This document shows, piece after piece, positions 37,947-45,910 of a stretch of 64,000 nucleotides of DNA; within the stretch, counting starts at the first letter, position 1; each line of letters starts with the position of its first letter. The notes below the pieces were generated by a model. It was not told the DNA's origin. It worked only from the letters and a program-made list of their open reading frames with translations, and made no database searches. Position numbers and translations under genes: made by a program. The stretch comes from an uncultured Spirochaetia bacterium (GTDB lineage Bacteria > Spirochaetota > Spirochaetia > CAKZLE01), in NCBI GenBank assembly GCA_937125225.1, contig CAKZLE010000020.1:248001-312000 (forward strand). The letters are read 5' to 3'.

Positions 37947-38658
37947 TCGAGACGAATAAGACGAAGATGATATAGATAGTAGAGATCAGTAGATACACCG
38001 TATCTCTGAATCTCCAGTCGAGTCTCCCATGCATGATACTGGGGGTGAAACATCTTGATTCCAGCGCATAGGAGATCTCTTCGGCTCTATCAAGAAGGAG
38101 GTCGAAAAGTTGTCTCCCGATTGAAACGAGACGTCTCAGAGGTTGTCTTCTGGCATCTTCATGTCGTGATCGCCTGGCTTCTTGTATCTCCTTTGAAGCA
38201 TCAAAGATCACAGGAAAGAAGCTGACAGTCAGATTGAGTTTTGCGGCAGTATTACTGGCGAACTCCTTCGAGAAGGGTTTGAGTATCCAATAGATAGCTA
38301 ATGACATCTCATTTGGTGAGGTCGTATCTGATAGGATGAGCCCCATCACCACGACTGAGAAGAACCTACCGGCTGCGGTGATCGCTGTGATAGGATTACC
38401 TGACCCCCACCAACGCATAAGAAATATCATTACTGAGAAACCCACAAAGAAGATGATCTCCTTCCTATAGGCCCTAACAGGCATTCGTGCAGTGATCAAG
38501 GCTAGTGCGAGATAGGGGAGCATCAGAAGGAATCCCGTTGTATTGAGATTCAGTAGCGAGAGGGTGAGTACGAAGAGGGTGAACATCTTACTCCTCGGAT
38601 CAAGGCTATGAGCTATAGTCTTTCGGTCATGATAGTGAAAGATCAGTCTTTCAGCCAT
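37936..38658 (-). CDS. bioN: ECF transporter transmembrane subunit EcfT (biotin, BioN-like)
   Basis: Scaffold subunit of an energy-coupling-factor importer, 240 aa. The N-terminal LDPRSKMFTLF motif and the coupling-helix motif EARRSRHEDARR are diagnostic of EcfT/CbiQ. It lies after the ATPase and the biotin-binding BioY in a minus-strand operon, overlapping the ATPase gene by 16 bases. The single-ATPase, dedicated arrangement fits a BioMNY group I system. Confidence 0.9.
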   Translation of the reverse strand: MAERLIFHYHDRKTIAHSLDPRSKMFTLFVLTLSLLNLNTTGFLLMLPYLALALITARMPVRAYRKEIIFFVGFSVMIFLMRWWGSGNPITAITAAGRFFSVVVMGLILSDTTSPNEMSLAIYWILKPFSKEFASNTAAKLNLTVSFFPVIFDASKEIQEARRSRHEDARRQPLRRLVSIGRQLFDLLLDRAEEISYALESRCFTPSIMHGRLDWRFRDTVYLLISTIYIIFVLFVSITP

Positions 38659-39398
38659 GTCAACTCTCCGATGTTATCACTCGTTATACCCTTTGGGCTC
38701 CTCACTCCGCATTGTCCTGCATAGTTGAGGGCGTCCAATGGATTCCCATCTGCGATGACCGAACCTTTGTCGATGAGCACGAGTCGAGTCGCATGTGCGA
38801 GAACCTTATCAAGGTCATGAGTCACGAGAAGGATGGTATGCCCCTGTTCATTGAGATTCACTAGTTGTTCGAGAACCTGAACGACTCCAGGATAGTCTAG
38901 ATTGGAGAAGGGTTCATCGAGTGCGATGATAGAAGGAGACATCGCGGCCACTCCTGCGATGGTGAGACGACGCTTCTCGCCACCTGAGAGGGTCCTCGGT
39001 CTCTGAGATGCATGATCTTCAAGACCTGTTCTCTCAAGCGTCTGTCTTACCCTGATCTTCACCTCATCCGAATTCATCCCGATATTCTCAAGTCCAAAGG
39101 CTATATCATCTGTGACAGTCTGGCCAACGATCTGACTATCTGATTGCTGAAAGACCAATCCGAGCTCCCTTCGAGCTTCGAAGGGATTCTCTACAACTGA
39201 TATCCCATTGATATTGACTGTTCCTGCAGTCGGTTTGATCAGACCATTCAGTATGCGAAGGAGGACGGTCTTCCCTGATCCGTTCTTACCGGAGATGATG
39301 ACGAACTCTCCCTCGCTGATACGCATCGTGACATCCCGTAGAGCAGTAGTCCCATCAGGGAACCGGTAGGAGATTCCCAGTATCTCAAGTTGACTCAT
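38643..39398 (-). CDS. bioM: ECF transporter ATPase (biotin, BioM-like)
   Basis: ATP-binding subunit of the biotin importer, 251 aa. Walker A is GKNGSGKTVLL, the Q-loop is LVFQQSDSQIVG, the ABC signature LSGGEKRRLTIAGV, and Walker B IIALDEPFSNLD with the H-loop VTHDLDKV. All catalytic elements are intact. It starts one base after the bioY stop and overlaps bioN, so the three proteins are made together. Confidence 0.92.
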   Translation of the reverse strand: MSQLEILGISYRFPDGTTALRDVTMRISEGEFVIISGKNGSGKTVLLRILNGLIKPTAGTVNINGISVVENPFEARRELGLVFQQSDSQIVGQTVTDDIAFGLENIGMNSDEVKIRVRQTLERTGLEDHASQRPRTLSGGEKRRLTIAGVAAMSPSIIALDEPFSNLDYPGVVQVLEQLVNLNEQGHTILLVTHDLDKVLAHATRLVLIDKGSVIADGNPLDALNYAGQCGVRSPKGITSDNIGELTWLKD

Positions 39399-39399
39399 A

Positions 39400-39975
39400 T
39401 TATGATTCCTTATTCAAGAATGATGCCACACGTTTGAGAAACAGTCGTGCTAGTGTTATGGCGGCAACTGTTTTGATTGTATCACCTATGAGAAAAGGAA
39501 TCATCCCGACGGTGAAGGTTTTTGCCCAGGTGAACTCTAAAGTGACCTTTAGCCATGGTAGCCCGATAAGATAGATCGCTAGAGCGGCAAGAACCCCTCC
39601 AATGATCAGCAGCAACGTAGCAGAGGTCTTTGTTGTCTCATCGGTACTCTCATCGGGGATTCTTCTGGCAAGATCTGAGAAGATACCTGCGATGAATGTG
39701 GAGAGGAGTGCTCCAAATATGAAACCTCCAGTAGGACCTACTAGATGTGCAACACCTCCAGACCCTCCAGAGAAGACTGGTAGTCCGATAGCTCCTGCGA
39801 TCAGGTAGATGCCGACAGCACTCATCCCGATCTTTCTCCCTCCGATGAGGCCTGCAGCGATGATGAAGAAGGTCTGTAAGGTTATGGGTACAGGAGCCAT
39901 GGGGATAGCAAGATACGCTCCTGTAGCAATAAGGGCTGCAAATAAGGAGGTTAAGACGATCGACCGTATATTCAT
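39400..39975 (-). CDS. bioY: Biotin ECF transporter substrate-binding subunit BioY
   Basis: High-affinity biotin-binding membrane protein of 191 aa with six hydrophobic spans. It carries the family pattern AIPMAPVPITLQTFFIIAAGLIGGRKIG and LVGPTGGFIFGALLS. The frame extends upstream to 40056, but AGGAA 7 bases before ATG 39975 fixes the start. A good promoter lies 50-80 bases upstream on the minus strand. No biotin synthesis genes are in the window, which suggests scavenging. Confidence 0.93.
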   Translation of the reverse strand: MNIRSIVLTSLFAALIATGAYLAIPMAPVPITLQTFFIIAAGLIGGRKIGMSAVGIYLIAGAIGLPVFSGGSGGVAHLVGPTGGFIFGALLSTFIAGIFSDLARRIPDESTDETTKTSATLLLIIGGVLAALAIYLIGLPWLKVTLEFTWAKTFTVGMIPFLIGDTIKTVAAITLARLFLKRVASFLNKES

Positions 39976-40027
39976 AGTAGATTCCTTTGAAGTTATGTTT
40001 GATTGAAGTGTTGCGACTTCGAGCAGA

Positions 40028-40056
40028 AGTATAGTATGAAGCATGTTACTGGTCAA
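40028..40056 (-). promoter_or_regulatory. bioYMN promoter
   Basis: On the minus strand TTGACC (40056-40051) and TATACT (40033-40028) are separated by 17 bases. Near the predicted start lies a small inverted repeat, GAAGT (40005-40009) / ACTTC (40016-40020). I saw no classic BirA operator (TTGTAAACC-type). Confidence 0.65.
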
Positions 40057-40136
40057 ATAGTTCTCATAGAGTATTTACTGGTATTACTGCATTATTATGA
40101 TTATACTTAAGATATCTCGCAGGAAGGAGTACCTAT

Positions 40137-40553
40137 ATGAGTGCTAGTCTTATCTGGTTCATCGTAGGGATCGCTATGATGCTTCTCGAATTCGTCATTC
40201 CTGGGCTTATCGTCATCTTCTTCGGTGTCGGAGCCTGGGTAACCGCTTTATTAATGCTCATCCTTCCTCTGCCACTAGAGGCCCAGTTAGTTGTCTTTCT
40301 CATAGGTTCAGTCGCCTCTTTAGCCGTACTGCGGAGGTATCTGAAGAGAGACCGTAAGGGTGAAGATACCGTAACAGATAGCCTTGTAGGCCTGACTGGT
40401 GAGATAACGAAAGATATTACCAAAAAAAAGGCAGGGGCAATCTTTCTTAATGGAACTACCTGGAGAGCAGAGTCTGATGAGACCCTAGTAAAAGGGGAAA
40501 AGGCCCTTGTCACCGCTGAAGTTGGTCTCGTGTTGAGAGTGAAGAGAGTATGA
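40137..40553 (+). CDS. NfeD-family membrane protein
   Basis: A 138-aa short-form NfeD protein. It has two or three N-terminal membrane spans (LIWFIVGIAMMLLEFVIPGL and following) and a C-terminal OB-fold domain (GLTGEITKDI, then KGEKALVTAEVG). NfeD proteins work with SPFH/stomatin proteins in organising membrane microdomains and membrane-protein quality control. The partner gene follows 25 bases downstream. GGAAGGAG precedes the ATG. It is divergent from bioY. Confidence 0.9.
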   Translation: MSASLIWFIVGIAMMLLEFVIPGLIVIFFGVGAWVTALLMLILPLPLEAQLVVFLIGSVASLAVLRRYLKRDRKGEDTVTDSLVGLTGEITKDITKKKAGAIFLNGTTWRAESDETLVKGEKALVTAEVGLVLRVKRV

Positions 40554-40578
40554 TTTAAAAGATCTAAGGAGAAATAAC

Positions 40579-41484
40579 ATGTCAATTGCATTAATAGCTT
40601 TGATCATCTTACTGTTGGTCATCATCATCGTGAATATTAGGATCGTACCCCAGAAACAGGCATATATCGTCGAGAGACTGGGAAAATACCAGGCTTCTAT
40701 GACAGCAGGGCTACATGTCCTTATTCCTTTTGTTGATAGAGTCGCCTACAAACATACACTCAAAGAGGTCGCGATCGATGTAGAATCCCAGACCTGTATC
40801 ACTAGGGATAATGTTGCCGTAGAGGTTGATGGAATTCTTTATCTGAGAGTCTTTGATGCCAAGAGAGCCTCCTATGGGATAGAGAACTATATGTTTGCCT
40901 CATCTCAGATCGCACAGACTACCATGAGAAGTATCATCGGTAAACTCGAACTCGATAAGACCTTCGAAGAGCGTGATAATATCAATGCAGAGATCGTCGA
41001 GGCTGTAGATTTGGCTTCTGATCCCTGGGGCGTGAAGATCACCAGATATGAGATCAAGAACATTATGCCTCCCCAGAGTGTGAAAGAGGCAATGGAGAAG
41101 CAGATGAGAGCTGAACGTGAGAAACGAGCTGTCATCGCTGAATCTGAGGGACAGAAGCAGGCTAAGATCAATGTCTCTGAAGGTGAGAAAAGAGAGATAG
41201 AGCTCAAGAGTGAAGGGGAGAAGATCAAACGGATCAATGAGGCAGAAGGTCGAGCCCAGGAGATCCAGCGGATAGCAGAAGCTACAGGCTTAGGTCTTGG
41301 TATCATTGCTAAAGAGATCTCAAAAGAGGGTGGATCTGATGCGGTCAACCTCCGGATAGCAGAACAATATCTTCAGGAGTTCGGTAAGATCGCAAAAGAG
41401 ACGAACTCGATCGTGATCCCGACTAACCTTGCTGATATCGCAGGTATCGTAGCATCCCTGAAGAAGGTCTCAGAGGTTAAATAG
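40579..41484 (+). CDS. SPFH/band 7 membrane protein (stomatin/QmcA-like)
   Basis: A 301-aa protein with one N-terminal membrane span, followed by the SPFH domain (VPQKQAYIVERLGKYQ; HTLKEVAIDVESQ; GKLELDKTFEERDNIN). A long Glu/Lys/Arg-rich coiled coil (about residues 170-230) mediates oligomerisation. It pairs with the upstream NfeD in the classic two-gene operon. AAGGAG lies 8 bases before ATG 40579. Confidence 0.92.
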   Translation: MSIALIALIILLLVIIIVNIRIVPQKQAYIVERLGKYQASMTAGLHVLIPFVDRVAYKHTLKEVAIDVESQTCITRDNVAVEVDGILYLRVFDAKRASYGIENYMFASSQIAQTTMRSIIGKLELDKTFEERDNINAEIVEAVDLASDPWGVKITRYEIKNIMPPQSVKEAMEKQMRAEREKRAVIAESEGQKQAKINVSEGEKREIELKSEGEKIKRINEAEGRAQEIQRIAEATGLGLGIIAKEISKEGGSDAVNLRIAEQYLQEFGKIAKETNSIVIPTNLADIAGIVASLKKVSEVK

Positions 41485-41503
41485 TATCATCGGGCAAAAA
41501 GAG

Positions 41504-42694
41504 TCATACTACCTCTAATGCCCTTTCGATATCGGCTAGGATATCTTCGATATCTTCGATTCCGATAGACAATCTGATCATACTCTCGGTAAGACCGAAC
41601 TCCTTCAGATGTTCTGCATCATACCCTCGATGAGTCATTGCTGCAGGCATCTGTACGAGAGTCTCACAGTCTCCGAGACTGACGGCGATCTTTGCCATCG
41701 AGAAATTATCGATACAACGGATCGCTGCAGTCTTATCACCTGCAACCTCAAAACTGATGATCCCACCATATCCTCTCGTTTGACGTGAACACAGTTCATG
41801 GCCTAGATGATTGGGAAGGCCCGGATAATGTACCTTGGAGACTTTCGGATGATTCTCAAGAAAGAGTGCAGCCTTCATCGCATTACTACAGTGTTGCTGC
41901 ATCCTCAGATGTAGGGTCTTTAAGCCTCTGATCATGAGCCATGCATTGAAAGGACTCATGACCCCTCCAAGCTCACACATGTAACCGAACTTGATCGTTG
42001 TTGCGAGCTCCTCATCTTTTGTCGTCACGACTCCTCCGAGAGCGTCACCATGGCCACAGATATATTTCGTGGTACTGTGTAGGACCACATCAGCGCCAAG
42101 GGTGAGGGGATTCTGGAGGTAGGGAGAAGCGAAGGTATTATCAACTACAACCTTTGCACCATGTTCATGTGCGAGTCTTGAAATCAATGCTATGTCGATG
42201 ATCGCAAGATCGGGATTGACCGGGGTCTCAAAGTAGATGGCTGTTACCTGCTTCTCTGCGAGGATCTTCTTGACCGATTCGATCTCACGTAGATCTACCG
42301 TTTCCGAACCGATTCCCCACTTAGGGAGAAGCTGTGTCGCAAGGGTGAAGGAGGAGCCATAGAGTGTCTTATGGATCAGGATCGTATCTCCAGGGGATGC
42401 GAGTGCGAGCAAAGTAGAGGAGATAGCTGCCATACCTGATGCAAAGGCTATCGATGCAGAACCCTTCTCTAAGACACTCATCCTCTGCTCAAAGAGTCTT
42501 AGGGTCGGATTGTTCCCTCGTGTATAGACATAGTCATCACTCCCGAAGGACATGACCTCATCTGCATGTTCAATAGAATCAAAAGTAAAGGTCGAAGTCA
42601 TATAGATAGGGGGATTCAAGGCCTTTGAGGCATCCCCGCCTACCTTATCTCCTCCATGGATCAGGTTCGTTGCGATATGGTTACTATCTTTCAT
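41504..42694 (-). CDS. Cys/Met-metabolism PLP enzyme, methionine gamma-lyase-like
   Basis: A 396-aa PLP-dependent enzyme of the transsulfuration family. The PLP lysine is Lys210 in HSTTKYICGHGDALGG, and the phosphate/cofactor-binding YTRGNNPT and ASGMAA segments are intact. Overall it resembles methionine gamma-lyase. However, the Cys that helps define that enzyme (the LYGC motif) is Ser114 here (LYGSS), so cystathionine gamma-lyase, homocysteine lyase or a gamma-synthase remain possible. It follows the MTA/SAH deaminase gene in one operon (25-base gap), placing it in methionine/homocysteine metabolism. Confidence 0.88.
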   Translation of the reverse strand: MKDSNHIATNLIHGGDKVGGDASKALNPPIYMTSTFTFDSIEHADEVMSFGSDDYVYTRGNNPTLRLFEQRMSVLEKGSASIAFASGMAAISSTLLALASPGDTILIHKTLYGSSFTLATQLLPKWGIGSETVDLREIESVKKILAEKQVTAIYFETPVNPDLAIIDIALISRLAHEHGAKVVVDNTFASPYLQNPLTLGADVVLHSTTKYICGHGDALGGVVTTKDEELATTIKFGYMCELGGVMSPFNAWLMIRGLKTLHLRMQQHCSNAMKAALFLENHPKVSKVHYPGLPNHLGHELCSRQTRGYGGIISFEVAGDKTAAIRCIDNFSMAKIAVSLGDCETLVQMPAAMTHRGYDAEHLKEFGLTESMIRLSIGIEDIEDILADIERALEVV

Positions 42695-42719
42695 AGTCAG
42701 TTCATTCCTTCTGTTGATA

Positions 42720-44012
42720 TTATTGGTTCTTGGTCAGCCGTTCTGATACTCTTGCAGCATTCTTCAAGATATCTTCCTCATCTAGGGTCAATAGTGCTCT
42801 TTTCTGCATCACCATCTTTCCTTGGCAGAAGAGGGTGTCGACATCCGATGCCTGTGCTCCATAGACTACCGCTGAGATCGGATCATTCAGTGGCTGAAGG
42901 TGGGGCTTCATGGTATCGATCATCATGAGGTCAGCCTCTTTACCTGGTGCTAGTGATCCGGTGATCGTATCGAGTCCTAGAGCTTTTGCACCGTTTATCG
43001 TAGCCATCTGAAGAATCTCATGAGCTTTGAGCATCATAGGATCCCCATGTAGTCCCTTATGGATGAGTGATGCGATATGCATCTCTTCGAACATATTGAG
43101 ATTGTTGTTACTCGAGGCTCCATCTGTACCAAGCGCGGGGGCTAGACCCGCTGCGATGAACTTCTCGACAGGAGCAAACCCATTACCGAGTTTTAGATTA
43201 CTTGTAGGATTATGAACGACATGAACGTTGTTTCTCTTTGCCATGGTGATGTCCTCATCTGTGAGATAGACACCATGTGCAGCATAAAGAGGGACTTCAA
43301 GACAGCCTAATGACTCAAGGTAGGCTAGGGGTGTCATCCCATGGGCTTCCATGCAGTCTTTCTGCTCCTTGACGCTCTCAGATATATGAGTATGGATCCT
43401 GCAGCCCAATTCTTGTGCGAGGTCTGCGGTGATCTTTAAGGTATCAGCGGTACAGGTATATATTGCATGAGGGGCCATATCGATGGAGATCCTTCCATCT
43501 GCAGAGCCATTGAAGTCCTGATGGAGCTTATAGGTAACATCGAGTCTCTCTTCTGACGCTTTCTTGTCACCCATGAATGTAGCACAGATGTTACCTCTGA
43601 TTCCTGCTTGGGTGATGGCCTTGATGGTCTGTTCCTGGTGGAAATACATATCAGCGAAGCTTGTGATCCCACCTCTGATCTGTTCAGCGGCACCTAGCAT
43701 AGAGCCCCAGTAGATATCTTCAGTTGAGAGTTTGGCCTCTACCGGCCAGATCTTATCCTGTAACCAGGAGAAGAGATCCATATCATCTGCATAGCTTCTC
43801 AGTAGGGTCATGCTCAGGTGGTTATGGGTATTCACCAATCCCGGCATGACGATAAACCCTCTACCATCAATGATCGTATCCGGGATGAACTCTTCAGGAG
43901 TCTTTCCCACATGCGAGATGATCTTATCGGTAATACCGACATCACCGGTTAGGTGGAAATGAGTATCAGAGGTCATTGGAATGATGACTGCATTCTGTAT
44001 TAGTGTATTCAT
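42720..44012 (-). CDS. mtaD: 5'-methylthioadenosine/S-adenosylhomocysteine deaminase-type amidohydrolase
   Basis: A 430-aa amidohydrolase-superfamily enzyme. MPGLVNTHNHLSMTLLRS provides the first metal-binding histidines. GCRIHTHISES and APALGTDGASSNNNLNMFEE are typical of MtaD-type deaminases that convert SAH or MTA to the inosyl forms. The guanine/N-ethylammeline deaminase relatives are alternatives. It is the first gene of a two-gene operon with the methionine gamma-lyase-like enzyme, consistent with recycling the methyl cycle and degrading sulfur amino acids. Confidence 0.87.
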   Translation of the reverse strand: MNTLIQNAVIIPMTSDTHFHLTGDVGITDKIISHVGKTPEEFIPDTIIDGRGFIVMPGLVNTHNHLSMTLLRSYADDMDLFSWLQDKIWPVEAKLSTEDIYWGSMLGAAEQIRGGITSFADMYFHQEQTIKAITQAGIRGNICATFMGDKKASEERLDVTYKLHQDFNGSADGRISIDMAPHAIYTCTADTLKITADLAQELGCRIHTHISESVKEQKDCMEAHGMTPLAYLESLGCLEVPLYAAHGVYLTDEDITMAKRNNVHVVHNPTSNLKLGNGFAPVEKFIAAGLAPALGTDGASSNNNLNMFEEMHIASLIHKGLHGDPMMLKAHEILQMATINGAKALGLDTITGSLAPGKEADLMMIDTMKPHLQPLNDPISAVVYGAQASDVDTLFCQGKMVMQKRALLTLDEEDILKNAARVSERLTKNQ

Positions 44013-44154
44013 GTAGCTATGCTAACACTTGGTAGTGAGAGTGTAAAGCAATTGTGAACCGGCTAGATGTTCATAAGGTGTGGATTGATGAAAAGATTTT
44101 ACACATGACCAATACCGAGGGGAAGTTCATCTTGACTGAATTGGTATGGGTTCT

Positions 44155-44787
44155 TTAAAGGTTGAAAGAGTTTCCGGGTAATATCTTGATGGCTTTACTC
44201 GATTTTACATAATCACAAAAGTAATCGACGTCTTCACTCGTACCAATCCTGTCCCCCCACTGGTAGGGGATGACATACTTTGCCTTGATCAGATCACAGA
44301 CTTTTATAGCGAGTTTCGGGTTCATCGCATGGATACCGCTAACAGGAACAAGGATCAAGGTGATATCTGCTGGTAGTTCTTCCATCTCAGGAACAAGGTC
44401 GGTATCACCGGTAAAATAGATCAAAGAGCCATCCATTGAGATGATGAAACCAAGCCACATCTTCGATTTGGGGTGGAAGGGACTTTTGGGATTGTAGGCA
44501 GGTGTGCCGAGTATCTCGGTAGTCCCACCAGCTGCTCGGTCCCAAGGTCTGAAGGGATTCCCCCGTTTAAGCTCTTCTATGACGCTTCTTGGTCCGAAGA
44601 TGAGAGTCCTAGCATGTTCGATCCTCTCAATATCAAAGACTGAGAAGTGATCATAATGATTATGGCTAATGAGGATTATATCTGCATCATGTGGGGCCCC
44701 TTCAATTCTCCAAGGATCGATATAGATAGTCTTCGATCCTGTGATCTTAAAGGATGCATGTCCAAGCCAGGAAATCTTTGGATTCAT
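44155..44787 (-). CDS. Metallo-beta-lactamase-fold hydrolase (UPF0173/UlaG-like)
   Basis: A 210-aa cytoplasmic metallo-hydrolase. GHASFKI starts the fold, the metal motif is SHNHYDHF, and a later FTGDTDL supplies the Asp ligand. The family includes UlaG lactonases and many proteins of unknown substrate. The gene lies 25 bases downstream of the LmbE-like deacetylase gene on the same strand, which suggests a two-enzyme operon. Confidence 0.85.
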   Translation of the reverse strand: MNPKISWLGHASFKITGSKTIYIDPWRIEGAPHDADIILISHNHYDHFSVFDIERIEHARTLIFGPRSVIEELKRGNPFRPWDRAAGGTTEILGTPAYNPKSPFHPKSKMWLGFIISMDGSLIYFTGDTDLVPEMEELPADITLILVPVSGIHAMNPKLAIKVCDLIKAKYVIPYQWGDRIGTSEDVDYFCDYVKSSKAIKILPGNSFNL

Positions 44788-44812
44788 ACTTCTCCATTCT
44801 TACATCAACTTT

Positions 44813-45583
44813 TTAATATTCTCTCGCTTCCGGTATACAGTGCAACATGGTCTTTGGTAAGATTTTGATGCCTTCAACATAGGTCAAGCCATGAAAAAGT
44901 CCCATATACCTATTATGAAAAGTATCATACAACTTGAGGGATTTGAATCCTTTTTCATCAAATTGAGATGAATGTTGCCTAATAGCACGATATTTCTTCT
45001 CTCTGAATCGTTTACAGGAGCTAAAGAAGTTTGGTTTGTCCGTATAATACATCCCGACGAACAGCTCTGGCTTGTTCTCATATTCCTTCGAATCAGGAGT
45101 CCTAGCTATCTCTGAGTCATTCTTGAAGAAGTGAAATAATATGGAGGCAGCACCTGCCGCTCTCCCGGTCTTCAGGTGGTCGGGATGAACCTCATAGGTA
45201 AGAGTTGGGTCTGGATAGAGGATCATGTCAGGTTCAACAGTATTCATCACCTTCATGAGGTCTCGTCTCAGATCCTCCTCACTCCAATATCCTGCATCTG
45301 GGTATCCGAGCCAGATCAACTCCTCGACTCCCAATACTTCAGCCGACATCTCCTGTTCCTTTCTTCTGATACTGCACTCACTATTAGGTAGTGTTGCACC
45401 TTTTCCGATGTCATCAGTCACCGTGAGAATGGTGACCTTGACACCAGAGGAGATCAATTTAGCGATTGTTGCCCCCAAAGCGATATCAAGATCATCTGCA
45501 TGGGGTTGAATAGCTAGAACATGAGCTAATTCAGTGAGTTTCGGGATAGGGAAGTTACTTCGGAAGAATCGTTTTACAATCAT
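44813..45583 (-). CDS. PIG-L/LmbE-family N-deacetylase
   Basis: A 256-aa zinc deacetylase. The zinc-binding PHADD motif is in IQPHADDLDIALGATI, and the later EVHPDHLKTG supplies the third ligand. Family members deacetylate N-acetylglucosaminyl compounds such as GlcNAc-malate, GlcNAc-inositol or GlcNAc-phosphatidylinositol. Bacillithiol synthesis (BshB) is one possibility, but no bshA or bshC lies nearby. It is first in an operon with the metallo-hydrolase. A conspicuous inverted repeat lies about 32 bases upstream. Confidence 0.85.
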   Translation of the reverse strand: MIVKRFFRSNFPIPKLTELAHVLAIQPHADDLDIALGATIAKLISSGVKVTILTVTDDIGKGATLPNSECSIRRKEQEMSAEVLGVEELIWLGYPDAGYWSEEDLRRDLMKVMNTVEPDMILYPDPTLTYEVHPDHLKTGRAAGAASILFHFFKNDSEIARTPDSKEYENKPELFVGMYYTDKPNFFSSCKRFREKKYRAIRQHSSQFDEKGFKSLKLYDTFHNRYMGLFHGLTYVEGIKILPKTMLHCIPEAREY

Positions 45584-45910
45584 TATAAGTTCTCCTGACA
45601 GGGAAACGATCTATGATAAAAACACTCATATTTCTGAGTGACTTTATCCTATGATACCCTAATGGAGGTCTTCTGGCAATTGAAAAACTCTTTTTGATTC
45701 CTTAGGATTCAGGATTTTTGCCTGACATTTATAATCAGTTATGAAGGAAACACTCTATTATAGAGCAAATATCGTAATATTTTTGGTTATTTTCACAGTT
45801 TATAGTAACATTTCACGATATAGTTGGTTATACTATATATAAATAATATGTACTTAGAATTGTAGCTTTGAAATATTTAAAAAATACATTCTTTCTATTG
45901 GGAGGGAGAA
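45584..45910. other. 327-base AT-rich divergent intergenic region
   Basis: The region separates the minus-strand deacetylase operon from the plus-strand lipoprotein operon. It holds an inverted repeat (45615-45648), AT-rich runs around 45775-45850 with several TATAAT-like boxes, and a strong GGGAGGGAG ribosome site for the lipoprotein at about 45899-45907. I could not single out one promoter, and no small ORF or RNA gene is evident. Confidence 0.6.
45615..45648. repeat. Interrupted inverted repeat upstream of deacetylase operon
   Basis: GATAAA (45615-45620) pairs with TTTATC (45643-45648) and CACTCA (45623-45628) with TGAGTG (45635-45640). Only the two-base positions between the arms mismatch, giving 12 of 14 paired positions around a six-base loop. 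It may be an operator or a hairpin in the 5' UTR of the minus-strand message. Confidence 0.45.

Noticed and set aside
39976-40136. BirA operator upstream of bioY
   Set aside because: No TTGTAAACC/GGTTTACAA-type dyad is present; only a short GAAGT/ACTTC repeat.
44013-44154. SAM or SAH riboswitch upstream of the deaminase operon
   Set aside because: I looked for it because of the genes' function, but saw no convincing conserved stems.
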